The notes under the pieces were generated by a model. That model was not told where the DNA came from, searched no databases, and saw nothing but the letters and a program-made list of their open reading frames with translations. A DNA stretch of 10,158 bases from JBFELO01 sp041552055. Its GTDB lineage: Bacteria; Acidobacteriota; Thermoanaerobaculia; Thermoanaerobaculales; Sulfomarinibacteraceae. The stretch is from positions 1 to 10,158 of the forward strand of contig JBFELO010000162.1 of NCBI GenBank assembly GCA_041552055.1, given 5' to 3'. Below are positions 1 through 5,669 of this stretch, in pieces. Position 1 is the stretch's first letter, and every line of letters begins with the position of its first letter. Position numbers and translations under genes: made by a program.

Positions 1-182
1 ATGATGTTCTGAACCATGGGAGACAACCGCGTCGAGCCAGCAGGCCGCAACGCCAGCCACAACCCAACCAGAGAAGCGGTCATCCAGAACGGCACCATCA
101 CGATGTACAGAAACGGCATCGGGACGACCGCCCAGATCAGCAGCACCCCTGCGAGTCGCCGGTAGACCGCGGACTCGCTCAC
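1..182 (-). CDS. N-terminal part of probable TgpA-like (DUF3488/transglutaminase) membrane protein, truncated by the window edge
   Basis: A minus-strand reading frame opens with GTG at 182-180 and stays open to the window edge, giving about 60 residues. The protein starts MSESAVYRRLAG and then has two closely spaced hydrophobic stretches, roughly residues 10-30 and 32-47. An arginine follows, then a segment ending RLSPMVQNI. Its GTG overlaps the TGA of the DUF58 gene by 4 bases (GTGA), a typical translational-coupling arrangement. In bacteria a MoxR ATPase and a DUF58 protein are very often followed by a multi-spanning DUF3488/transglutaminase-like protein (TgpA type), and the hydrophobic N-terminus with a hydrophobic, proline-containing pair of helices fits that. 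The transglutaminase domain itself lies outside the window, so the family name rests mainly on context. Another membrane protein is possible. Confidence 0.6.
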   Translation of the reverse strand, partial: MSESAVYRRLAGVLLIWAVVPMPFLYIVMVPFWMTASLVGLWLALRPAGSTRLSPMVQNI

Positions 183-1180
183 GACTCGCCCCCAACGCTG
201 AAGACCACGGCCCCTCGAGCCTCTGGACGGGCGGGCGACGCCTCGCTGAGCCGTACCGGCTGGACCTCTGCCAGCGGGCGCAGCAGGCGGGCGGCACGGG
301 CGGGTGACCGCACGGGTGGAATCTTGATCTCACCGACGATCAGACCGACCGCGTCGCCACGTTCGAGGCGGCTCAAGGCACCGGTGGCCACGTCCGAGAC
401 CATGTGCTCGAATCGCTCCTTGATCTGCGGATCCTCGGGATCCTCCACCCCCGGGTCGACCACCAGCATCACCGGCTGCTCGGCACGCCGCTCGCGGTCG
501 ACCACGATCAGCCTCTGCTGCCGCGCGGTCTGTTTCCAGTGCAGTTGACGACGGTCGTCCCCCTCTCGAAAGCCACGCAGCTGGACGACGTCTCCCTCGC
601 GGCCCCGATCTTCGAGGTTGTCCGACGATCTCCGGCCGCCGCACTCGCGAGCGTCGATCGAAGAACTCGGCAGGAGCCTGGGATATACCAACACGGACTG
701 GCTGTGGAGGACCTTTTTGGATTTCCTGAAAAAGCCGAGTGGCAGAACCACCTCGATCTGCCATGGACCGAGCTCGCACCAGCCTCGAGCGTCGAACTCC
801 ACCTCCATCACGTGGCGGCGCGAGGCGGACGGGGCGAGCACGGGCTCCACGATCAGGACTCGTCCCGTGCGGTCACGCAGCACGAGACCGTAGCCCGGGA
901 AGAGCTTCGTGCGGTTGTCCAGCTCCACCTCGACCGGCGTCGGTCGGCCTGCGAACACCTCCTTCGGCAACCGCGCCCGAACCTCGACCCTCCCCAGCAC
1001 CTGACGCGACCAGGTTCCCGACACGAGGTAGCTCCCGAGCGAGACCGCCAGCAGCGCCATCAGGGCGTTGTTCCCAGTGTTCACCGCCGCGAAACCGAGC
1101 ACCAGCATCGCCGCGAGGAAGATCCCGCCCCATCTCGTGAGGCGGAGTCGGAAGCCCGGAAAGGTGGCGGCGAAGCTCAT
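179..1180 (-). CDS. DUF58 domain protein (MoxR-associated membrane-anchored protein)
   Basis: About 333 residues from the ATG at 1180. Two hydrophobic segments near residues 17-37 and 39-55 (containing the NTGNN turn typical of the family) anchor it in the membrane. A beta-rich middle region follows, and then the DUF58 signature around residues 202-220, with GDDRRQLHWKQTAR at its core. The C-terminal part resembles a von Willebrand A fold, but the usual metal-site DxSxS is replaced by DPGVED near residue 242. The frame could start at GTG 1243, but the ATG at 1180 puts the membrane segments close to the N-terminus, as in relatives. Neither start has a clear Shine-Dalgarno, so the start is uncertain. 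The gene lies downstream of moxR and overlaps the next gene by 4 bases. DUF58 proteins are thought to act with MoxR ATPases in envelope or protein-complex assembly; the exact substrate is unknown. Confidence 0.88.
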   Translation of the reverse strand: MSFAATFPGFRLRLTRWGGIFLAAMLVLGFAAVNTGNNALMALLAVSLGSYLVSGTWSRQVLGRVEVRARLPKEVFAGRPTPVEVELDNRTKLFPGYGLVLRDRTGRVLIVEPVLAPSASRRHVMEVEFDARGWCELGPWQIEVVLPLGFFRKSKKVLHSQSVLVYPRLLPSSSIDARECGGRRSSDNLEDRGREGDVVQLRGFREGDDRRQLHWKQTARQQRLIVVDRERRAEQPVMLVVDPGVEDPEDPQIKERFEHMVSDVATGALSRLERGDAVGLIVGEIKIPPVRSPARAARLLRPLAEVQPVRLSEASPARPEARGAVVFSVGGES

Positions 1181-1337
1181 GGTGTTGAGAGAAAAGGCTC
1201 GGGACCAGGTGGTCGGGGCTCGGGCCCTTCCGCCCACCCGCACGCCCTGTCGTGGTCTGCGATCCTGATGATCATCGCGATGAAGCTACCCGTTTCGGAA
1301 CTGTCTTGGGGCGGTGAGTGCATGAACTTCCTACACT

Positions 1338-1366
1338 CGAATCCCGATTCCCTAACCCCGAATCCC
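1338..1366. repeat. short degenerate GAATCCC repeat between moxR and the DUF58 gene
   Basis: Three near-identical 8-mers lie close together: CGAATCCC at 1338-1345, CGATTCCC at 1345-1352 and CGAATCCC at 1359-1366, followed by a related TCGATCC. Read in the direction of the flanking minus-strand genes this is a GGGATTCG-type array. It sits in the roughly 220-base gap between the moxR stop and the DUF58 start, where I see no gene. A perfect 10-bp palindrome, GATGATCATC, lies nearby at 1267-1276. Function is unknown; it looks like a dispersed intergenic repeat rather than an operator. Confidence 0.5.
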
Positions 1367-1403
1367 TCGATCCGCCACCCCAGACCCTACCCCTCATCCT
1401 CCT

Positions 1404-2414
1404 CTACCTGGGCACCGGCACCGCCTCGAGAATGCTCCGGATCACCGCACGCTCCCTACGACTCCGCTCCCAGCCGTCCGCCACCAGGGGATCGGACAGC
1501 AGGACGCGGTGCGCGAGCACCGACTCGGCCGCGTCTTGAAGATCGTCCGGGATCACGTACGCCCGACCCCGCACGAGTGCCAGCGCCTGCGCCGATCTCT
1601 GCCACGCCAGGCAGCCGCGCGTCGACACGCCGAGCGCGAGCGCCTCGTGGGACCGCGTCCGGTCGACCACCGTCAACAGGTACTGCTGCAACTTCTCCGC
1701 GACGTGCACCTCCGCCACCCGCCGTTGCAGCTCCAAAACCTCGGCACTGCTGAGCACCGGCTCCAACTGCTCGAGCTCCGGTTCGACACCGCCGCTGCGA
1801 AGGAGTCCCAGCTCCTCCTCGCGTCCCGGATAACCCATCGAGAGCCGCATCAGGAACCGATCGAGCTGTGACTCCGGTAACGGATAGGTGCCGGTCGACT
1901 CGATCGGGTTCTGGGTGGCTACCACCAGAAACGGCTCGGCGAGTCGATGGCGGGTTTTCTCCACGGTCACGGCGTGCTCGCTCATGGCTTCCAGCAGGGC
2001 GGATTGGGTGCGAGGTGCGGCGCGGTTGATCTCGTCGGCCAGCACCACGTGGGCGAACAGTGGACCGGGCACGAACTCGAACTCACCGCGCTGTTGGCGG
2101 TAGACGGTGATGCCGATGATGTCGGACGGCAACGTGTCCGAAGTGAACTGGATCCTGTGGAAATCGAGATCCAGCGACCGCGCGAGCGCTTGTGCGAGGG
2201 TCGTCTTGCCGACGCCCGGCACGTCCTCGACGAGCACATGGCCACGAGCGAGCAGTGCGGCGATCAGCGAATCCACGATCTCGGCCTTGCCTCGGATGAC
2301 GCGCACGATCGAGCGATGGAGGCGGTCCAGGCGCGACAACACGTCTGGCATGACCGGGTTCATGGGGTGGACACCGATTCTGTCGCCCGCAACAGATGTT
2401 TTGACAATCGCCAC
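1404..2414 (-). CDS. MoxR family AAA+ ATPase
   Basis: About 336 residues from the GTG at 2414. The AAA_3 (MoxR) core is complete: Walker A PGVGKTT with lysine near residue 70, Walker B LADEINRA with Asp-Glu near 127-128, and sensor 1 ATQNP near 166-170. The family-typical PLPESQLDRF follows, and an AAA lid domain rich in Arg/Leu makes up the C-terminal third. The frame extends further upstream to 2633, but that extension has no family character. I chose GTG 2414 because GGAGGG lies four bases before it. ATG 2363 and ATG 2351, close to the conserved domain, are alternatives without a clear ribosome site. MoxR ATPases act as chaperone-like motors, often with DUF58 and vWA partners; the DUF58 and transglutaminase-like genes follow on the same strand. 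The family assignment is secure, the start less so. Confidence 0.93.
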   Translation of the reverse strand: MAIVKTSVAGDRIGVHPMNPVMPDVLSRLDRLHRSIVRVIRGKAEIVDSLIAALLARGHVLVEDVPGVGKTTLAQALARSLDLDFHRIQFTSDTLPSDIIGITVYRQQRGEFEFVPGPLFAHVVLADEINRAAPRTQSALLEAMSEHAVTVEKTRHRLAEPFLVVATQNPIESTGTYPLPESQLDRFLMRLSMGYPGREEELGLLRSGGVEPELEQLEPVLSSAEVLELQRRVAEVHVAEKLQQYLLTVVDRTRSHEALALGVSTRGCLAWQRSAQALALVRGRAYVIPDDLQDAAESVLAHRVLLSDPLVADGWERSRRERAVIRSILEAVPVPR

Positions 2415-2418
2415 ACGG

Positions 2419-2424
2419 CCCTCC
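2419..2424 (-). promoter_or_regulatory. Shine-Dalgarno supporting the GTG start of moxR
   Basis: On the minus strand GGAGGG occupies 2424-2419, four bases before the in-frame GTG at 2414-2412. The other in-frame starts at 2633, 2363 and 2351 have nothing comparable, so this site decides the start. A TATACT hexamer immediately upstream (2431-2426) resembles a -10 box, but it would place the RNA start inside this ribosome site. It therefore cannot serve this start. Confidence 0.55.
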
Positions 2425-2520
2425 AAGTATACGAACGTCGCATTGGCCGGAAAGGCTTCCGGAACGCCCTCGTCATGATCACTCCCTGCCATGAGTACGG
2501 TTCCTGGGGGACCACCGTCT

Positions 2521-2630
2521 GATACGACGCGCGTCGATACGGGTTGCGCCGCCTCCGGCCCGTATCCGCTTCCGTATCCACATCTTCGGTCGACCTCGAT
2601 GCGCGTCATCCGGCACGGATTCTGATACGG
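2521..2630. repeat. cluster of GATACGG motifs and a 12-bp palindrome in the moxR/xerD divergent region
   Basis: The 7-mer GATACGG occurs four times in 110 bases: forward at 2536-2542 and 2624-2630, reverse (CCGTATC) at 2560-2566 and 2572-2578. A fifth, shorter copy (GATACG) is at 2521-2526. The copies at 2536-2543 and 2559-2566 form an 8-bp inverted repeat, GATACGGG/CCCGTATC, with a 15-base loop. A perfect 12-bp palindrome (CGACGCGCGTCG) lies at 2525-2536 between the first two copies. The region separates the divergent moxR and xerD genes and could hold binding sites for a regulator of one or both. The motif clustering is seen directly; the regulatory role is inferred. Confidence 0.5.
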
Positions 2631-2670
2631 CAAGACCCCTCACCGAAGGGCTGTGCGGGGCTCGGGTTAA

Positions 2671-2676
2671 CATAAT
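2671..2676 (+). promoter_or_regulatory. possible -10 element for a leaderless xerD transcript
   Basis: CATAAT, one mismatch from TATAAT, ends three bases before the xerD GTG at 2680. RNA would then start at or very near the start codon. An in-frame TAA at 2668-2670 rules out a longer protein, and no Shine-Dalgarno fits between that stop and the GTG. No convincing -35 box is visible 16-18 bases upstream, so this is tentative. Confidence 0.35.
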
Positions 2677-2679
2677 CAC

Positions 2680-3573
2680 GTGGCACCCTCGACCGACGAC
2701 CACATCCGTGATTATCTGGCCCACTTGGCGGTGGAACGCAACCTGAGCCCGCGATCGGTCGACGCCTACGGCCGTGACCTCGCACAGTTCGTTGCCTGGC
2801 TCGGCGAAGAGGAAATCCCGCTCGACAACGTCGAACGCGCTACCGTCCGAAACTATCTCGGCTCGCGCCGCGATCACGGGCTGTCTTCGCGCTCGGCGGC
2901 GCGTGCCCTGTCCGCCCTCCGAGGGTTCTTCAAATACCTGACCGCCACCGGTGCGAGACTCGCCGACCCCACACGCGATCTCCAGTCCCCGAGCCTGTGG
3001 CGTACCATTCCCAGGGCGTTGTCCGGGGACGAAGTCGAAGCCCTGCTCGCGGCACCGGACACGGCTCGTCCCCTCGGTCTGCGAGACCGCGCGATGCTCG
3101 AAACCCTGTACGCGACCGGCCTCCGCGTGTCCGAGCTCGTCGGGCTCAGCGTGGACAGGCTGCGGCTCGACCCCGGATTCGTCATCGTCATCGGTAAGCG
3201 GGACAAGGAGCGGCTGGTGCCGATCGGCCGGTCAGCGATGTCGTGGATCGAACGCTACCTCCGCGAGGCACGGCCGAAGCTCGATCGTCAACGGCGTCCC
3301 GAGCTGTTCCTCAACCATCGCGGCGGTCGGCTCACACGCCAGGGCTTCTGGAAGATCCTGCGCGGCCACGGGGCCACGGCAGGCATCCGCTCTCAACTCA
3401 GCCCGCACGTGGTCCGTCACTCGTTTGCCACCCACCTCGTGGAAAATGGGGCCGACCTCCGCGCCGTACAGATGATGCTCGGTCACGCCTCGCTCACCAC
3501 GACCGAGATCTACACCCACGTGGCCCGTGAACGACTGCGTCGCCTGTACGACGAGAAACATCCGAGGGCGTAG
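2680..3573 (+). CDS. xerD: Tyrosine recombinase XerD
   Basis: A 297-residue site-specific recombinase, almost exactly the length of E. coli XerD. The N-terminal SAM-like core-binding domain spans about residues 5-90, and the catalytic domain follows from about 110. All catalytic residues are present at expected spacing: Arg149 in TGLRVSEL, Lys173 in GKRDKERLVP, His243 and Arg246 in SPHVVRHSFATHL, His269 in LGHAS, and the nucleophile Tyr278 in TEIYTHV. These lie within one position of the E. coli numbering. XerC/XerD resolve chromosome dimers at dif during division. A XerC paralogue or a phage integrase is less likely, because the protein has no extra domains and keeps the compact Xer length. 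The GTG start is fixed by the in-frame stop at 2668-2670 just upstream. The next gene begins one base after the TAG, so the two are probably cotranscribed. Confidence 0.93.
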   Translation: MAPSTDDHIRDYLAHLAVERNLSPRSVDAYGRDLAQFVAWLGEEEIPLDNVERATVRNYLGSRRDHGLSSRSAARALSALRGFFKYLTATGARLADPTRDLQSPSLWRTIPRALSGDEVEALLAAPDTARPLGLRDRAMLETLYATGLRVSELVGLSVDRLRLDPGFVIVIGKRDKERLVPIGRSAMSWIERYLREARPKLDRQRRPELFLNHRGGRLTRQGFWKILRGHGATAGIRSQLSPHVVRHSFATHLVENGADLRAVQMMLGHASLTTTEIYTHVARERLRRLYDEKHPRA

Positions 3574-3574
3574 C

Positions 3575-4315
3575 ATGTCGAGAATGGGGGTACGGGTTTC
3601 AGGGTTCTGGCAGCGTACCGGCCGAGTCGCGATCGTCGCGACCCTGGCGCTGGCGATCGCCGCTCCGACGTCCGCGAAGATCGCCGTGTTCGTCGACGGG
3701 CGCATCCTCAAGGTCGAAGACGCCTTTTTGGACGGCGACGAGATCGTGCTCTCGCTCCGCGGTGGCGGCCGCATGGTCGTCTCGGCGCTCCGCATCGAGC
3801 GGGTGGTGGCCGACGAGGTGGAGGATCCTGTATCAGAACTCCCGATTCAATACGGGGACTGCCCCGTCGCGTGGAACGAGGCTCCGCTGCCGGACGGACT
3901 GCCGTTCCGCGACGAGATCCGGTCCGCCGCCCGGAACTCGAACCTCCACCCCTTGCTCCTGGTCAGCCTGGTGCAGGCGGAGTCCGCGTTCGATCCACTC
4001 GCGGTGTCTCGTGCCGGCGCCAAGGGCCTCACACAGCTGATGCCGGCAGCTGCCGCCGATCACCGGGTCAGCGATGTGTTCGATCCGCAAGAGAACCTGC
4101 GCGGTGGTGCCGACCACCTGCGCTCCCTCCTTGATCAGTTCAAGGAGTTGCCGCTGGCGCTGGCCGCCTACAACGCCGGCGCCACCACGGTGGAGCGTTA
4201 CGAAGGCATCCCGCCCTACCGCGAGACGCGCGGTTACGTACGGAGGATCCTCGAGGCGTTCTGTCCCGCCGAGGGGCGAGGGAGTGAGGGGATGAGGGCG
4301 CGACCGTACCCATAA
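3575..4315 (+). CDS. Secreted lytic transglycosylase (SLT/LysM-free, GH23-type)
   Basis: 246 residues from ATG 3575, preceded by GAGGG (3564-3568) inside the end of xerD, with one base separating the genes. An N-terminal signal peptide has basic residues, a hydrophobic core at about 17-30, and probable cleavage after the Ala in PTSA (residue 34). Residues 35-80 form a small beta-rich region beginning KIAVFVDG. The SLT domain spans about 115-228. Catalytic Glu136 sits in the motif QAESAFDPLAVS, followed by GAKGLTQLMP, NLRGGADHL and ALAAYNAG, and ends with YVRRIL. Members cleave peptidoglycan glycan strands in the periplasm with 1,6-anhydro-muramyl products. The last ~15 residues after Cys230 are encoded by low-complexity purine-rich DNA that forms one arm of the inverted repeat bracketing the next region, so the original C-terminus may have been altered. 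Function is well supported; the role relative to XerD is unclear. Confidence 0.9.
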   Translation: MSRMGVRVSGFWQRTGRVAIVATLALAIAAPTSAKIAVFVDGRILKVEDAFLDGDEIVLSLRGGGRMVVSALRIERVVADEVEDPVSELPIQYGDCPVAWNEAPLPDGLPFRDEIRSAARNSNLHPLLLVSLVQAESAFDPLAVSRAGAKGLTQLMPAAAADHRVSDVFDPQENLRGGADHLRSLLDQFKELPLALAAYNAGATTVERYEGIPPYRETRGYVRRILEAFCPAEGRGSEGMRARPYP

Positions 4316-4364
4316 TCCTCGTGATGGGATTGCCGGAACGCCGGACCGGTCCAATTACGCGACG

Positions 4365-4491
4365 CTCGCTTCGCTTCGACGCGACCTCTCCCCGATGCGC
4401 TCCCCGTGGGAGCCCGGTCAACGCCGTCTCGTTCGCTTCGACTGGCTGACACCCGAGGCACCCTCTCCCAAGCGCGCTCCCCGAGGGTGCC
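4365..4491. repeat. imperfect tandem repeat with internal hairpins
   Basis: Two units share three blocks in the same order: TTCGCTTCGAC at 4370-4380 and 4432-4442, CCTCTCCC at 4385-4392 and 4462-4469, and GCGCTCCCCG at 4397-4406 and 4474-4483. The second unit carries about 15 extra bases after the first block. Each unit ends in a hairpin: GCTCCC/GGGAGC with a 3-base loop at 4399-4413, and GGCACCCTC/GAGGGTGCC at 4457-4491. Part of the second unit recurs at 4599-4625, matching 4433-4459 at 23 of 27 bases and including a perfect 14-mer (CTGACACCCGAGGC). These look like copies of a dispersed intergenic repeat; no function is evident. Confidence 0.55.
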
Positions 4492-4497
4492 CCGTTA

Positions 4498-4555
4498 GAC
4501 AATGTTGGGACCCAACTGGCCGTCCCACCCCGGTGACATTGCTCCCAACATTGTC
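4498..4555. repeat. long palindrome with perfect 13-bp arms
   Basis: GACAATGTTGGGA at 4498-4510 is the exact reverse complement of 4543-4555, with 32 bases between the arms. The left arm also forms a small internal palindrome, GTTGGG-A-CCCAAC, at 4504-4516, so alternative folds are possible. It sits about 180 bases beyond the transglycosylase stop and has no T-run after it, so it is not a typical intrinsic terminator. It could be a hairpin-type intergenic repeat, an operator with two distant half-sites, or the end structure of a mobile element. Confidence 0.55.
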
Positions 4556-4920
4556 AAAGACGGCACGCCCGCAGGACGCGCTGTCATCGGCTTCCCAGTC
4601 GCATCGATCGTCTGACACCCGAGGCGGTCTTTTCACCGCGGTCGGAGGCTGCGCCCGGGTCATTTTTCTCATCCCCTCACGATTGTCGGCGTTTTCGAGG
4701 TTGCGATTGGCGCGATGTGCGGGTGTACCACTTCCGACGGTTTTGCGGCTCGTCCCTTGCGTCCTGGCCGTACGCTGGGTCGCAAATATCGTCGGAGGTG
4801 GCAACCTCGGGGAGCGCGACGGCAGAAGACCACGCCGACTCCGGCCAGCCGTACCGATCTCAAACGGTCAGGCACCCACGCCACGGTGCTAAACTTCAGC
4901 TCTCTCGGGGGAGGCAAGGT

Positions 4921-5373
4921 ATGCGAATCAACAGGCCGTTTCGTTTCCTGGCACTGACTGCGGTTCTCGCGCTGCTCGTGTCCTGCGGCGAGAAGGAGAC
5001 ACCCGAGCAGCGCACCGAGCGGCTGCGCTCGCGGCACGAGATCTACCCGGCGGGGGTCACCACGGTGTACGACGCGGACGGTCAGCCACAGCTCGTGGTC
5101 GACGTGCAGGTCGCCAACCAGGGGACCGAGCCCCTGAGCCAGCTCACGGTGATGGTCAAGGTTCTGGGCCCGGAGGGCACGCCGAGGGTCTCTCGACGGG
5201 TGACCCTCGACCTTGAGGGCGTCCGGCCGGGCATCGGCGAGCGACGAACGGCGATCGTCGATGGGGTCGCACTGAAGGAGGACGATGAGGTGTTCGTCGA
5301 ACTCGAGGCGAACCTGCCGGCCGACGTTCTCCGCGGACTGCCGGAGTACAGCGACGTGGCGGGTTCTAGTTGA
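4921..5373 (+). CDS. Small lipoprotein of unknown function
   Basis: 150 residues from ATG 4921, preceded by a strong GGGGGAGG (4907-4914) six bases upstream. The N-terminus has basic residues, a hydrophobic core and the lipobox LVSC with the lipidated cysteine at position 22, so the mature protein is membrane-anchored. A short charged linker follows, rich in Glu and Arg. The rest, from about residue 45, is beta-rich, with QLVVDVQVANQGTEPLSQL followed by an alternating pattern. This looks like an immunoglobulin-like fold of the FxLYD/DUF3426-like kind, often seen in lipoproteins that compare bound and unbound states, but this is a weak resemblance and I do not recognise a specific family. The reading frame extends upstream to 4717, but the lipobox and ribosome site fix the start. 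It is convergent with the next gene, overlapping it by 8 bases at the 3' ends. Confidence 0.85.
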   Translation: MRINRPFRFLALTAVLALLVSCGEKETPEQRTERLRSRHEIYPAGVTTVYDADGQPQLVVDVQVANQGTEPLSQLTVMVKVLGPEGTPRVSRRVTLDLEGVRPGIGERRTAIVDGVALKEDDEVFVELEANLPADVLRGLPEYSDVAGSS

Positions 5374-5629
5374 TGGGAAGGTTGGGGAGTTCGGGCACTC
5401 CGAAGCGCTCCATCAAAATGCTCCGCATGTGCGGCAACACCTGGCTGTCGAAGACCTCGAGGGAGGCCGGGGCGAGTCGCGAGACCGCGGTCCGAGTCGC
5501 ATCGATCAGACGGAGACCCTCGCACAGGCGGAGTTCCGGATCAGAACGGAGCGTCTGGCACGTGACGTCGAACATCAGTGCGCATCGCGCGTCGAACCCG
5601 TCCACCAGACAATCTCCATCACGAACCAC
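5366..5629 (-). CDS. Small uncharacterised protein divergent from suhB
   Basis: 87 residues from GTG 5629. A good ribosome site, GGAGG at 5640-5636 with six bases of spacing, precedes the GTG and separates this frame from chance antisense frames. The protein is mixed, not Arg/Ser-rich as the shadow frames here are. It has two cysteines near the start (Cys7, Cys16) and a third at 24, then an amphipathic helical-looking middle and an end reading ERFGVPELPNLPIN. No signal peptide or membrane segment is visible. The gene is convergent with the lipoprotein (8-base 3' overlap) and divergent from suhB, whose ATG is only 40 bases away, so the promoters must sit partly inside the neighbouring genes. 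I do not recognise the family and assign no function. Its reality rests on the ribosome site and composition. Confidence 0.65.
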   Translation of the reverse strand: MVRDGDCLVDGFDARCALMFDVTCQTLRSDPELRLCEGLRLIDATRTAVSRLAPASLEVFDSQVLPHMRSILMERFGVPELPNLPIN

Positions 5630-5669
5630 TACCCGCCTCCGTCCACAGAAGTCAACGGAGATCTGACGA

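Larger units (their letters stand above)
4284..4680. repeat. region bracketed by a perfect 13-bp inverted repeat
   Basis: The 13-mer GTGAGGGGATGAG at 4284-4296 reappears as its exact reverse complement at 4668-4680. Between the arms lie imperfect tandem repeats, several hairpins and a long palindrome (listed separately), but no credible gene. The left arm lies inside the last codons of the transglycosylase gene. The arrangement resembles a small non-autonomous element or a composite intergenic repeat. No target-site duplication directly abuts the arms, so mobility is not shown. The arm sequence is purine-rich and partly low-complexity, which raises the chance of coincidence. Confidence 0.4.
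4316..4920. other. 605-base intergenic region without a recognisable gene
   Basis: Between the transglycosylase stop and the lipoprotein start, no frame on either strand has a plausible protein. The open frames are Arg/Ser/Thr-rich and carry translations of the DNA repeats. The left two-thirds, to 4680, is repeat-rich and structured. The right part, 4681-4920, is more ordinary and presumably carries the promoter for the lipoprotein; the only hint is a TAAACT hexamer at 4890-4895 without a matching -35 box. A small stem, GAGGT/ACCTC, lies at 4795-4808. Confidence 0.6.

Noticed and set aside
404..1753. 449-codon plus-strand frame across the DUF58 and moxR genes
   Set aside because: It spans two well-supported minus-strand genes and the gap between them, turns into a Pro/Arg/Ala-rich tail, and matches no family.
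2401..2430. Plus-strand TTGACA at 2401 with AAGTAT at 2425 as a promoter
   Set aside because: The -10 match is poor, it lies inside the moxR 5' coding region, and it is about 250 bases from xerD with nothing between to transcribe.
2415..2633. N-terminal extension of the MoxR frame
   Set aside because: It is outside the AAA_3 family domain, is low in family character, and would run through the GATACGG repeat region; GTG 2414 has a good ribosome site.
2680..3573. XerD as the integrase of a phage or integrative element
   Set aside because: It has housekeeping Xer length and residues, with no phage genes, attachment duplication or tRNA beside it.
4418..4804. 128-codon minus-strand frame in the intergenic region (also 4140-4502 and 4669-5037)
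   Set aside because: These are Arg/Ser/Thr-rich translations of the repeat DNA, with no domain and no ribosome site that I can support.
4717..4920. Upstream extension of the lipoprotein frame
   Set aside because: The lipobox and the strong ribosome site at 4907-4914 place the true start at 4921.
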